The position numbers and the translations under genes are program-made. From an uncultured Gammaproteobacteria bacterium (lineage in GTDB: Bacteria; Pseudomonadota; Gammaproteobacteria; Pseudomonadales; Azotimanducaceae): a stretch of DNA of 64,000 nt. Under the pieces are notes generated by a model, which was given only the letters and a program-made list of their open reading frames with translations, did not search any database and was not told the origin of the DNA. Below, in pieces: positions 17,296-26,376 of this stretch. The DNA is taken from assembly GCA_913045175.1 (NCBI GenBank), contig CAJWQG010000003.1, forward strand, positions 1 through 64,000, given 5' to 3'. Position 1 is the first letter of the stretch. Each line of letters opens with the position of its first letter.

Positions 17296-18110
17296 ACGTG
17301 CAGCATCAATATATCGATCAACGTTTTCATCATTTGTTTTCAGATGATCAGCTCTTTGAACAGGTCTCGCAGTTCGATGGAAAAGTTTTTCGATCACTAG
17401 AGAACCGCCGGACCGTGCGAATTGAGAAAGGCGGCGAGCGATTTTTTGCCAAGACACATTTCGGTGTGGGTTGGATGGAGATTATTAAGAATCTCTGCCA
17501 GCTGCGATGGCCAGTCCTTGGTGCGGCGAATGAATTCAGAGCGCTGAACGAACTGCAGCGTTTAGGTATTGACACGCTGACGCCGGTGGTCTATTTCAGT
17601 GAGGGCATTAATCCTGCTAGACGACAGTCCTGCATCGTCACGCGAGCCCTGGAGAATACCAAGAGTCTGGAAGAGCTATTTGAGGCGAACAAGGTAAGTC
17701 TCAGGCTCAAGCGTGCCCTGATCCCAAGGTTAGCGAAAGTAGGTCGAGAAATGCATGACAATGGGATTAATCACCGAGACTTTTATCTGTGTCACTTTCT
17801 TATCCCTATGGAACAGTCGGATCCAAAACCCTTCCTGATTGATCTCCATCGAGCCCAGGTGCGCAAAAAGACGCCACGGCGATGGCGAGTTAAGGATGTG
17901 GGTGGACTGTTCTTTTCGGGGTTTGATTACAACATTACCCGTAGAGATGTATTTCGCTTCATAAAGTCGTATAGCGGAAAAACGCTCCGGCAGACGCTAC
18001 AGGAAGATAAAGAATTTTGGCGCGAAGTTTTTCAGCGAGCGACGAAACTTTATTTTCAGGATCACCAGTCCCTTCCCGCCTGGGTACGGGCAATGGAACC
18101 CAAGCTTTGA
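17292..18110 (+). CDS. waaP: LPS core heptose I kinase
   Basis: WaaP phosphorylates O4 of heptose I in the inner core; these phosphates strengthen the outer membrane through divalent cations. The 272-residue product has the WaaP pattern: FFAKTHFGVGW (ATP-site lysine), AANEFRALNELQRLG, the catalytic loop NHRDFYLCHFLI and FLIDLHRAQV with the metal Asp. The usual Cys after HRD is Phe. The TTG at 17292 overlaps the TGA of the preceding gene (TTGA); GTG at 17298 is an alternative. The next gene repeats this TTGA overlap. Confidence 0.92.
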   Translation: MNVQHQYIDQRFHHLFSDDQLFEQVSQFDGKVFRSLENRRTVRIEKGGERFFAKTHFGVGWMEIIKNLCQLRWPVLGAANEFRALNELQRLGIDTLTPVVYFSEGINPARRQSCIVTRALENTKSLEELFEANKVSLRLKRALIPRLAKVGREMHDNGINHRDFYLCHFLIPMEQSDPKPFLIDLHRAQVRKKTPRRWRVKDVGGLFFSGFDYNITRRDVFRFIKSYSGKTLRQTLQEDKEFWREVFQRATKLYFQDHQSLPAWVRAMEPKL

Positions 18111-18841
18111 CGTGGGTGGTACACACAGACAACACGGCGGAGATGCTGGCATTTGCATCTGCTGAAGCGTGTGTTGATCAGGTGGGTGAATTGGTCAGTG
18201 ACTATGGCCTTAATCTGCTGAAGAAAGTGAAAGTTTGTGGTCTGACCTATTACGTCAAGCAGTATCATCGTCGAGGTAGGGGGTTGCGACGCTACCTTGG
18301 TCGTAGCAGAGCTCGCGGGGAATGGGAAAATATTCTTTTATTTCAATCACTTGGGATTCCCTGCTTGCGTTTGGTTGCGTATGGTGAATCCCGTGATATT
18401 GGCGTTGTGGTCACTGAGGAGGTATCTGGTGCGGTGGATCTGGAAACCTATACCGGGAGGGGTGTTGATACTCAGTTTGCCGAAATGGTCATTGATCGGC
18501 TATCTGGTTACGTTCGTAGTATGCATCAGTACAGTTTTACCCACAACGATCTAAAGTGGCGTAACATTCTTGTCAGGGACAATCGAGAGACGAAACGTCA
18601 GAATGCAGGGGAAATTGAAGTTTACATTGTGGATAGCCCTCTGGGACGTAAATTCTGGGAGCCGTTTCTGCCCAGACGAATCGTAAAGGATCTTGCATGT
18701 CTGGACAAAGTTGCGAAACATAGACTGAGACGATCTCAGAGATTGCGGTTCTATCTTAAGTACAAGAATTTGGACCGCTTAAACGAATCTGCAAAACGCG
18801 AGATCAGGAGTGTGCTTCGTTTTTTCGAAGGTAGGGAGTAG
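18107..18841 (+). CDS. LPS core kinase, WapP/InaA-like
   Basis: This is a kinase-fold protein of about 244 residues that sits where Pseudomonas has further heptose kinases. The catalytic loop THNDLKWRNILV and the metal-binding VDSPLG are present, as are an ATP-site lysine (YYVKQYHR) and a Glu in GEWENILL. The frame is open back to 18017, but I choose TTG at 18107 because it overlaps the waaP TGA just as waaP overlaps its own upstream gene. GTG at 18116 is also possible. The substrate, probably a heptose hydroxyl, is inferred from context. Confidence 0.8.
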   Translation: MTWVVHTDNTAEMLAFASAEACVDQVGELVSDYGLNLLKKVKVCGLTYYVKQYHRRGRGLRRYLGRSRARGEWENILLFQSLGIPCLRLVAYGESRDIGVVVTEEVSGAVDLETYTGRGVDTQFAEMVIDRLSGYVRSMHQYSFTHNDLKWRNILVRDNRETKRQNAGEIEVYIVDSPLGRKFWEPFLPRRIVKDLACLDKVAKHRLRRSQRLRFYLKYKNLDRLNESAKREIRSVLRFFEGRE

Positions 18842-18843
18842 TA

Positions 18844-20301
18844 GTGAGTCTGGAGCTGATGGATACAGACTGCCTGATTAGTGCAGGCAGAAATGTGAAT
18901 ACGCCGTTTCGTCTGCAGGTAAGGAAACCTGATAGAGGTATGGCCGAGATCGAGTTCGTTCGAGTACTTCGACTATTGCCAACCAAGAGGATAGTCGCGC
19001 TTGCGCGCGATGAGGGCCAGCCAATTCTCGTAAAGACCTTTCTTGGCAGGCATGCCACTCGCAATGCTAAACGAGAGATTCAAGGCATCGGTCATATTGT
19101 CGACGCGAACGTTCGTACTCCCAGGTTGATGTGGGAGGGTTCATTACGAGGTGGTGGACGTTTGCTGGCATTCGAGTTCTTACCGGACGCGGTAAGTTTG
19201 TTCGAACAGCTGGAACGATGTGAAAGCGAACGATTTGAAGTGCTATCTGGCGTAATGGAAATCATGGCGAAGCTCCATGACCATGGCGTTGTCCAGAAAG
19301 ATATTCATTTGGCCAATTTTCTTTTGAGTGATGGTCAGGTCCATACCATCGACGGTGGGGATATCCAGCGAAAAAATTCACGAGCCCTAGCAGAGGGCCC
19401 GAGTATCGCAAATCTCGCATTGTTCTTTGCACAGTTTCTTGCTCGCCATGATGATTTGGCTCCGCGAGCGTTTGCAAGCTATGAGACGGCGCGAGGTTGG
19501 CGTGAAGATCCTGGTCGGGTGGATCGACTAATGAATGAAATATCCCGAAGTAGGGAATCGCGAAAACGAGTGTACATAGGTAAGACGTTTCGTGACTGTA
19601 CGAGATTCGTTTGCCGTTCTTCTTTTACACGTTTTATGATTTGTGAAAGAAAAGCCTTCACTCAAGAGATGCAAGGTTTGTTGGAAGAGCCAGATACCTT
19701 TATAGAAGACGGAAGAATGCTCAAGCGTGGCAATTCTTCGACAGTATCACTGGTTCATCTGAGCGATCGGTCTCTGGTGATCAAACGATATAATATTAAA
19801 GGGCTTTTTCATGGTTTAAGGCGAGCCTTTAGAAAAAGCCGAGCCTGGATTTCCTGGACCAATGCGTTCCGTATGGAATTTCTGGATATCCCTGCGCTGA
19901 AACCGGTCGCACTTATTGAGAACAGATTGGGACCGCTGAGATCGAATGCCTATCTGGTTACCGAATATGTTGAAGGCCCGGATGCGCTGGAATGTCTGCG
20001 TGATACGAAAACCCCAAACGGTGAGTTGGAGGCCCTCGCGAGTATCCTGCAAAAACTGGCCGAGTCGCAAATTTCTCATGGTGATCTAAAAGCCACCAAC
20101 TTTTTGATGTCTCAAAGTGGTCCGGTAATCATTGACCTTGACGCCATGCGTGAACATAGAAGTCGTCAACAGTTTGCACGGGCCTTTAAGCAAGACCTGG
20201 AACGTTTTATGGAGAACTGGCGAGACAACCCGATGCTAACCAACCGGTTTAGTAGATTACTCTCCGAATTGAACCATCGATACGGCGCGAGCTTAAAATA
20301 A
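18844..20301 (+). CDS. Double kinase-fold protein of the LPS core cluster
   Basis: The 485-residue protein appears to contain two LPS-kinase-like domains. The first half (about 30-230) has LVKTFLGRHATRNAKREI, a loop VVQKDIHLANFLL and HTIDGGDI. The second (about 285-475) has LVIKRYNIKG, a loop ISHGDLKATNFLM and VIIDLDAM. Both keep a His or Lys then Asp, an Asn and a later metal Asp. The first has QKDIH in place of HxD, so it may be weaker or altered. Large proteins of this kind occupy the same place in Pseudomonas core loci and their role is not settled. The start is GTG at 18844, 2 bp after the previous stop. Confidence 0.75.
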   Translation: MSLELMDTDCLISAGRNVNTPFRLQVRKPDRGMAEIEFVRVLRLLPTKRIVALARDEGQPILVKTFLGRHATRNAKREIQGIGHIVDANVRTPRLMWEGSLRGGGRLLAFEFLPDAVSLFEQLERCESERFEVLSGVMEIMAKLHDHGVVQKDIHLANFLLSDGQVHTIDGGDIQRKNSRALAEGPSIANLALFFAQFLARHDDLAPRAFASYETARGWREDPGRVDRLMNEISRSRESRKRVYIGKTFRDCTRFVCRSSFTRFMICERKAFTQEMQGLLEEPDTFIEDGRMLKRGNSSTVSLVHLSDRSLVIKRYNIKGLFHGLRRAFRKSRAWISWTNAFRMEFLDIPALKPVALIENRLGPLRSNAYLVTEYVEGPDALECLRDTKTPNGELEALASILQKLAESQISHGDLKATNFLMSQSGPVIIDLDAMREHRSRQQFARAFKQDLERFMENWRDNPMLTNRFSRLLSELNHRYGASLK

Positions 20302-20360
20302 CCTTCAGCGTGCCCAAGCAGGTAGAATATCCCTTTTGGTATTTCTTAAGGGTTCTGTAG

Positions 20361-22106
20361 TTGTCATTAATAGTTCTTGGGTTGTCTGGTGCACTGACGC
20401 ACGATTCCTCTGCCGCACTCTACGTTGATGGAAAGTTGGTTGCAGCTGCGGAAGAGGAGCGCTTTATTCGCGACAAACACGCGAAAAATCAAATGCCTCT
20501 GCACGCGGCAAGATTTTGCATGGAATTTGCTGGAGTTCGCCCGGACGATATAGATGTAGTAGCGTTTCCTTTTGCCAAAGTAAGTCTGCTTTCACCCGCT
20601 CGTTGGCACTTCGCAAAACGCTATTGGTACGCGCCAGAAAGGTCTCTTGACGCCCTGATTAATGGCAACAGGCACTACCGAAGGAACGTACTACGGGTCC
20701 GTAACTTGTTAGCAGAACTGGATATCGACTGGGACAAAATAGATTTCGATCCAGTCCAGCATCATATTGCCCATGCAAGCAGCGCTTATCACCTGAGCGG
20801 CTTTAAAGAAAAGACTGCGATTCTCGGTATTGATGGCAAAGGGGAGTACGCCACCACCTTTTTTGGTTACGGAGAGAACGGAGAGATACATCGTATCAAG
20901 GAATTCTTTGATCCCGATTCACTCGGCCAGCTATACGCGTCGTTCACTGAGTATCTCGGATTTGAAATGTTGGACGGTGAGTACAAAGTGATGGGAATGG
21001 CTCCCTACGGCGATTCGGATCGTTATGACTTATCTCGTCTGCTGGCATTCGATGGCAAGGACTTTAGTGTCAATACACGGTTGGTTAACACTGTTGGTCT
21101 CAGGCGATACAGGGAGGGCTCCAAAGGATTTTACTTTTCGCAGGAGTTAGTGGACTGGCTTGGACCTCGTCGGAAAGGCGATGTCGCCGATGATCCCTAT
21201 GTTCATTATGCGGCCGCGATTCAAAAGTTGTACGAGGAAGTATCGCTAGCCCTTATAGATCACTATCTGAAGGATATTCTGCAAGAAACCGGGAAACTGG
21301 TGTTTGCAGGAGGCGGCGCGCTGAACGTGAAGCTGAATCAAAAGATTTTGCAGCTACCTTACGTGGAAGAACTCTTTGTACAACCTGCGGCAAGTGATGC
21401 TGGAACCGCAGTAGGTGCTGCGTCCTACGCGACCTGGAAGCGAGGTATCTACCCTGAAAAAATGGAGCACGTATACCTTGGACCCTCGTACACGACAGAA
21501 GAGTGTGTGGCTGCGTGCGAGTCCCACGAGGGTAAGCCAGTATACGAAAAAGTAGATGATGTGCCCCGTAAGGCCGCGGAACTCCTTAACGATGGGAACC
21601 CGGTTGCCTGGTGTCAGGGAAGGATGGAATTTGGACCACGGGCACTTGGCGGGAGGAGCATATTGGGGAACCCTGGATATAAAGGGATCGCAGATAAAAT
21701 TAACCACCAGATAAAATTTCGTGAAAGGTGGCGTCCCTTCTGCCCCAGTATTCTCGACACCGTAGCTCCGGAAATTATCCAGACGGATCATCCCGCACCG
21801 TTTATGACCATCACGTTTGACGTGGACAAGACCTGGTCGCAAAGAATTCCTGAAGTTGTCCATGAAGATGGGACATCTCGTGTGCAGATAGTTAGCGAAC
21901 ATACGAATCCAAGATATCACGCGTTACTTAAAGAAATGGAAACACTGACCGGCAATGGAGCAGTTCTAAATACTTCCATGAACCGGAGGGGAGAACCAAT
22001 GGTTTGCTCTCCTGCCGATGCGCTTAACATGTTCTTCGGATCCGATCTTCAATATCTTTTGCTCGAAGACCTTCTGGTTACTAAGCCCAGTAGCGATGTC
22101 GCTTAA
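20361..22106 (+). CDS. wapO: NodU/CmcH-family carbamoyltransferase (LPS core O-carbamoylation)
   Basis: The protein uses carbamoyl phosphate and ATP to carbamoylate hydroxyls. The 581-residue product has the two-domain layout: an N-terminal Kae1-like part (about 1-350) with LGLSGALTHDSSAAL, HHIAHASSAY and GIDGKGEYAT, where the His residues bind iron, and a C-terminal part with WCQGRMEFGPRALGGRSIL and LNTSMNRRGEPMV. In Pseudomonas the homologous gene at this position (wapO) is linked to 7-O-carbamoyl heptose II, so I infer the same target. The start is TTG at 20361. The stop lies 11 bp inside the next gene. Confidence 0.85.
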   Translation: MSLIVLGLSGALTHDSSAALYVDGKLVAAAEEERFIRDKHAKNQMPLHAARFCMEFAGVRPDDIDVVAFPFAKVSLLSPARWHFAKRYWYAPERSLDALINGNRHYRRNVLRVRNLLAELDIDWDKIDFDPVQHHIAHASSAYHLSGFKEKTAILGIDGKGEYATTFFGYGENGEIHRIKEFFDPDSLGQLYASFTEYLGFEMLDGEYKVMGMAPYGDSDRYDLSRLLAFDGKDFSVNTRLVNTVGLRRYREGSKGFYFSQELVDWLGPRRKGDVADDPYVHYAAAIQKLYEEVSLALIDHYLKDILQETGKLVFAGGGALNVKLNQKILQLPYVEELFVQPAASDAGTAVGAASYATWKRGIYPEKMEHVYLGPSYTTEECVAACESHEGKPVYEKVDDVPRKAAELLNDGNPVAWCQGRMEFGPRALGGRSILGNPGYKGIADKINHQIKFRERWRPFCPSILDTVAPEIIQTDHPAPFMTITFDVDKTWSQRIPEVVHEDGTSRVQIVSEHTNPRYHALLKEMETLTGNGAVLNTSMNRRGEPMVCSPADALNMFFGSDLQYLLLEDLLVTKPSSDVA

Positions 22107-23244
22107 TCGATCGAGCGAACTGAGAGTTCTGCAGATATGTCACGACTATGAAGGTCCGTTCCGCCTTGTTTGTCGTCAATACAATGAAGCCTTCCCGGAT
22201 GCAAATGTTACAACAGTTTACTTGAGGGGAAAATCGAGCGACGGAATTACATCGGCAACAGGAGGAAATAAGGTCATATATCTCGAAAATGAGGAAGGCG
22301 CTTTAAGAGGTATAAAGTTTTCATTGATATTTCAGCTGAGAAAACTTTTTCGTGAGGATCATTTCGATGTAGTGATCGCGCATCGCTACAAGTCCATCTA
22401 CCTTGCAGGGATCATGAGCTACTTTTTTGGACCATTTTTAATTCTTGGTATTGCTCACGAGCACAATGTCTTTAAGCGAATCACCCGATCTCTGTTTGTA
22501 ACTTTTTGGCGTCGCCAAATTCATTTGATAGCTGTATCCAGGTCGGTCGCGAGAAATATTGAAACTTCGTGTTCTTCACTTGCGTCGCAGGGAAGAATTC
22601 ATACGTTGGGAAATGCAATAAGTGAAGAGTGTGAGTTAATAGATAGAACGACCGCTAGAAAAGAATTAGGTCTAACGGAAGACAGTTTTGTCTTTGGTAC
22701 CGTGGGTCGGCTCGTGGAGAAAAAGAATTTTGAGACGCTGCTCAGCGCGTTTGCAGAGGCTGACCTCGATCAAAGTTCTCGTCTGGTTATTCTTGGTACC
22801 GGGCCGCTAGAAACTGAACTTCGTGCGTTGTCGGGTTTATTAGGGATAGAGGACCGAGTCGCCTTTGTAGGATACATTGACCAGGCGGTGCGTTATTACC
22901 CCGGGTTTGACTGCTTTGTTTTCCCCGCTGGGGACAAGGAGGCGTTTGGCGTGGTGCTTTTGGAAGCGATGTTTTCTGGATTGGCAATTCTCGCGAGCGA
23001 TGCTCCAGGACCGGATGATGTCCTTGGTGATGTCGGTATTAGGTTTTCGGGTCGTGAGGATCTTAGTAGGAAGCTGAAAGAGGTTTATTCCCTGTCAGAA
23101 GAACAGCGAAAAGCAATGGGAGAGGAAGGACGTCAGCGATACAAGCGTGAGTTTACATTCCAACATTTCGCTAAACATCTAAGAAGTCTGCCACCCCTTG
23201 CCTCTATCAATAGGGTCGTTTCTTCCCCTCCGGTGGAGTCTTGA
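22096..23244 (+). CDS. GT4-family glycosyltransferase of the LPS core cluster
   Basis: A retaining, GT-B-fold glycosyltransferase of 382 residues. The N-terminal acceptor half begins LRVLQICHDYEGPFRLV. The donor half has FGTVGRLVEKKNFETLL, an ILGTGPLETELR loop, and the EX7E motif in EAFGVVLLEAMFSG. The ATG at 22096 gives the usual start and an 11-bp overlap with the carbamoyltransferase. The frame is open further upstream but only inside that gene. By position it matches the wapH region of Pseudomonas, which adds an outer-core hexose; its sugar specificity cannot be read from the sequence. The 3' end overlaps convergent lpxL by 38 bp. Confidence 0.85.
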   Translation: MSLNRSSELRVLQICHDYEGPFRLVCRQYNEAFPDANVTTVYLRGKSSDGITSATGGNKVIYLENEEGALRGIKFSLIFQLRKLFREDHFDVVIAHRYKSIYLAGIMSYFFGPFLILGIAHEHNVFKRITRSLFVTFWRRQIHLIAVSRSVARNIETSCSSLASQGRIHTLGNAISEECELIDRTTARKELGLTEDSFVFGTVGRLVEKKNFETLLSAFAEADLDQSSRLVILGTGPLETELRALSGLLGIEDRVAFVGYIDQAVRYYPGFDCFVFPAGDKEAFGVVLLEAMFSGLAILASDAPGPDDVLGDVGIRFSGREDLSRKLKEVYSLSEEQRKAMGEEGRQRYKREFTFQHFAKHLRSLPPLASINRVVSSPPVES

Positions 23245-24133
23245 ATCGTCGATGTAGCCACCAGTATTGTTCTGGCCGTTTTGCAATTGCCGATTCAACG
23301 ATCTGATTGATTCGAGTAGCGTCAGCCAGTGGGTCACTTGTGGGGTAGTTTTCAAGTGTTTCACTCAGGCTAAGTTCATAGTGAGAGTCGTCCTCGCTTC
23401 GATAGTGCGTAAAGATAATGACGGGAGAGTCGTTGATTTCAGCGATACGAGAAGTGGCCGTGATTGTCGCCGCCGGTTGTCCAAATAACGGAGCGAATAC
23501 TGAATGGGCTCGACCATAGTCCTGATCAGGCCCATACCATATGGCTCGACCCTCTTTCAGACTTTTGATAACGGATCGAATATCATCACGTTCGATAGCA
23601 TGCGGATAACTTCGATGTCGACCCCGAGTCATGATTGCCTCTACAAGAGAATTTTTGTTTCTTCGATACATCACATCGAACTGACAATAACTCGCCAGGA
23701 CTGCACCACAGAAATCCAAAGTTGAGAGATGCATTCCCAGCAGAACCACTCCCTTTCCCTGAGCGAGCGCCGAATGCAGATTATCCAGTCCATTAATTTG
23801 CACCAAGTGTCTGAATTCTTTTGGGTCCCGTAGCCATACCGTAGCGGTTTCAATAATACTGATGCCCGCTGAACGAAAGACTTTTCGATTGAGTGTCTTT
23901 CGTTCCTTGGTGGTCATGTCGGGAAAGCACAGAGAGAGATTAACGTTGACGATGTGCTTACGGTTTATGGCCAGTAAATAACCTAGCGCGCCAAGCATTG
24001 AACCTGCACGGATCCGCCAGGAGTGCGGAAGGTGTACCACTAAAAATATCAACGCAAATCCCGCCCAGGTTGGCCAAAATCTGGGATGACAAAAGCGGCG
24101 TTGCAGTAGAGTTGTTGTTTGCAAGCCAGTCAT
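23207..24133 (-). CDS. lpxL: Lipid A late acyltransferase, LpxL/HtrB family
   Basis: The enzyme transfers a secondary acyl chain (laurate in E. coli) from acyl-ACP to Kdo2-lipid IVA at the inner membrane. The 308-residue protein begins with a hydrophobic anchor (WPTWAGFALIFLVVHLPHSW) as in LpxL. It has the HX4D catalytic motif in GMHLSTLDF, YRRNKNSLVEAIMTRGR, and PDQDYG near residue 200, followed by a PEQYWWLHRRFKT ending typical of the family. It is divergent from hldE. An overlapping TATAAT lies right at the ATG, so the exact start is uncertain by a few codons. LpxL and not LpxM is favoured by overall pattern. Confidence 0.9.
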   Translation of the reverse strand: MTGLQTTTLLQRRFCHPRFWPTWAGFALIFLVVHLPHSWRIRAGSMLGALGYLLAINRKHIVNVNLSLCFPDMTTKERKTLNRKVFRSAGISIIETATVWLRDPKEFRHLVQINGLDNLHSALAQGKGVVLLGMHLSTLDFCGAVLASYCQFDVMYRRNKNSLVEAIMTRGRHRSYPHAIERDDIRSVIKSLKEGRAIWYGPDQDYGRAHSVFAPLFGQPAATITATSRIAEINDSPVIIFTHYRSEDDSHYELSLSETLENYPTSDPLADATRINQIVESAIAKRPEQYWWLHRRFKTPPEGKKRPY

Positions 24134-24214
24134 TATAGCGCGGGGGACGGAGTCATGGACTGTTGAATTCGGTCACTGTGTTATTATTTGGCATCCTAAC
24201 AATTGAATCTTTGC

Positions 24215-25630
24215 ATGAAGTTACCTCGATTTGATAGCGCGACTGTTCTCGTCATTGGCGACCTTATGCTCGATCGATACTGGCATGGCTCAACTGGGCG
24301 CGTGTCGGCGGAGGCGCCGGTTCCGGTTGTCGATGTTAAAGAGATAGAAGACAGACCGGGAGCAGCCGCGAATGTTGCCTTGAATGTTGCATCTCTTGGA
24401 GCCAAGTCAGCCCTTGTTGGCATGATAGGAGATGATGAAGCCGGCAGTGTGCTCGCCGAGAAGCTGCGGAGTGCTGGCATCGACTGTCATTTCGCAAGAC
24501 ACGATGGATATCGTACGACGACCAAGTTGCGTATTGTGAGTCAGAACCAGCAGCTGTTGCGCGCTGATTTTGAGGAGCAAACGCCTCTTGATTTGTCGGT
24601 GCTGCAGCAGGCAGTTACCAAGACAATTGATGCTGTCGATAATGTTCTTTTATCTGACTATGACAAAGGTGTAATTACCGACCCGCGGGATGTAATCGCC
24701 TCTGCACGAAAGTTGCAGAAACCGGTACTGGTAGATCCTAAATTCAAAGACTTCGACGTATATCGCGGCTCAACGGTCGTAAAACCGAATCGCCTGGAAC
24801 TTTCTCATGTCATCGGGGACTGGTCTTCCGAGGCCGAGATGGTGAGGCGTTGCAAAGATCTTATGCAGAGAATTGACGTAGAAGCCATTTTGGTCACTCG
24901 GTCTTCTGAAGGAATGACGCTGCTACAGAGGCAGGGAGCTGTGATGCATTACCCCGCTAGAAAGCGCGAGGTATATGATGAGTCCGGTGCTGGTGACACT
25001 GTGATTGCAACACTGTGTGCGGCGCTTGGTTCTGGTGAAACCCTAAACGATGCTGTTGGTCTAGCGAACATGGCTGCCGGACTGGTCGTGAGTAACTTCG
25101 GTGTCACCAGTGTTAGTGGTCCTGAGTTAAGGCAAGAGGTGGCTGGCGAGCTTGATTTTGATAGTGGCCAGATGTCACAAGAACAGCTGTCAAATGCAGT
25201 GGAAGAAGCCAAAGGTAGGGGCGAAAAGATCGTAATGACCAATGGTTGTTTCGATCTCATTCATGCAGGACATGTAAATTACCTAAAGGAGGCAAGGCGT
25301 CTTGGCGATCGGCTAATTGTTGCGATCAATAGTGATGAGTCGGTGCGTCGTCAGAAAGGTGAAGGCCGTCCGCTTGTAACACTAGACCACCGTATGACAA
25401 CACTTGCCGGATTGTCTGACGTAGATTGGGTAGTGCCGTTCTACGAGGATACACCTGAAAAATTGATCGAAGCGCTAAGACCGGATGTATTGGTAAAAGG
25501 TGGGGATTACACAGTTAACCAGGTCGTTGGTGCAGATATCGTTAAGTCATACAAGGGTGAGGTGAAAGTGGTATCTCGTGTAGAAGATTGTTCAACGAGC
25601 GCATTGGTCGACAAAATTAGAGAGATGTAG
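24215..25630 (+). CDS. hldE: Bifunctional heptose-7-phosphate kinase / heptose-1-phosphate adenylyltransferase
   Basis: HldE makes ADP-D-glycero-beta-D-manno-heptose for the core. Residues 1-315 form a PfkB-type kinase (VLVIGDLMLDRYWHG, RPGAAANVALN, VKPNRLEL, ESGAGDTVIATL with the catalytic Asp). Residues about 340-471 form a nucleotidyltransferase (TNGCFDLIHAGHVNYL with the HxGH ATP motif). ATG at 24215 (MKLPRFDSATVLV, 471 residues) is preferred over TTG at 24203. It supplies the donor precursor for WaaC and WaaF encoded upstream. Its 3' end overlaps the convergent aldo/keto reductase by 14 bp. Confidence 0.96.
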   Translation: MKLPRFDSATVLVIGDLMLDRYWHGSTGRVSAEAPVPVVDVKEIEDRPGAAANVALNVASLGAKSALVGMIGDDEAGSVLAEKLRSAGIDCHFARHDGYRTTTKLRIVSQNQQLLRADFEEQTPLDLSVLQQAVTKTIDAVDNVLLSDYDKGVITDPRDVIASARKLQKPVLVDPKFKDFDVYRGSTVVKPNRLELSHVIGDWSSEAEMVRRCKDLMQRIDVEAILVTRSSEGMTLLQRQGAVMHYPARKREVYDESGAGDTVIATLCAALGSGETLNDAVGLANMAAGLVVSNFGVTSVSGPELRQEVAGELDFDSGQMSQEQLSNAVEEAKGRGEKIVMTNGCFDLIHAGHVNYLKEARRLGDRLIVAINSDESVRRQKGEGRPLVTLDHRMTTLAGLSDVDWVVPFYEDTPEKLIEALRPDVLVKGGDYTVNQVVGADIVKSYKGEVKVVSRVEDCSTSALVDKIREM

Positions 25631-26375
25631 CGTAAGCAACGTTCTCTTTAACATGTTGTTGGTTTATAGAACCGATAATGACACTGGCGACTGATGGATA
25701 GGCGAGCACTGCCTCCAGGTTACCTCTTATATCCATCGAGTATCCGCTTTGGAGTGATTTTTTAACAAGAGCGGGTTTGTTTTTGAGTTCGGCTTTCTCC
25801 AGTAAGGGAATCTGGTCTGATTCTCCGGAGACCATGATCAGATCAGTATTTTCGATTGCAAAATACCCTCCGGGTAGTGTCTTTGTTGATGCGCCAATGT
25901 AGCGAATGAATCCCTGGTTTTGCATCGACCTCAGTTCAGCAATGACATCTGAGGATTGAAGTGCTTTCAGGTCTTCATCGTTACAGTGCACTAATACGAT
26001 ATCCAGATAATCTGTGCGCAGCCTTCTGAGACTATCTTCGACGCTGGAGCGCGTATGCTTGGCAGTGAAATCGAAACTAGAGCGTCCATCATAGCTTTCT
26101 CCTACTTTGGTCGAGACATACCATTTGTGCCTTTGTCCGGAAAGCAGCTGCCCCAGTCGCTGCTCGCTTTCACCGTAGGCAGGGGCCGTATCAATGAGAT
26201 TGATCCCAAGGGAACTGGCAGATGCGAGAAGATTCCGTAGTTCATTCATTGAAGGAAGGTCAAATGGCCGCGGGTACTTTACATCCGTATTGCGGCCAAA
26301 CTTTACAGTGCCAAGCCCTATAGGAGACACATCGAGATTGTAGATGCTCCTTAGATATTCAGGTTCAAAAGCCAT
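25617..26375 (-). CDS. Aldo/keto reductase family oxidoreductase
   Basis: A 252-residue NADPH-dependent TIM-barrel reductase. The catalytic tetrad is visible: Asp and Tyr in LIDTAPAYGESEQRLG, Lys in YVSTKVG and His in IVLVHCND. The C-terminal cofactor segment reads SVASVIIGSINQQHVKEN. It is somewhat shorter than the family norm (about 300). It follows the FAD oxidoreductase with essentially no gap, so the two likely form an operon. The same pair lies near waaA in Pseudomonas. The substrate is unknown. Confidence 0.85.
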   Translation of the reverse strand: MAFEPEYLRSIYNLDVSPIGLGTVKFGRNTDVKYPRPFDLPSMNELRNLLASASSLGINLIDTAPAYGESEQRLGQLLSGQRHKWYVSTKVGESYDGRSSFDFTAKHTRSSVEDSLRRLRTDYLDIVLVHCNDEDLKALQSSDVIAELRSMQNQGFIRYIGASTKTLPGGYFAIENTDLIMVSGESDQIPLLEKAELKNKPALVKKSLQSGYSMDIRGNLEAVLAYPSVASVIIGSINQQHVKENVAYATSL

Positions 26376-26376
26376 G

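Noticed and set aside
24132-24137. TATAAT overlapping the lpxL start codon as a promoter
   Set aside because: It would give a leaderless transcript and no acceptable -35 hexamer lies 16-18 bases upstream.
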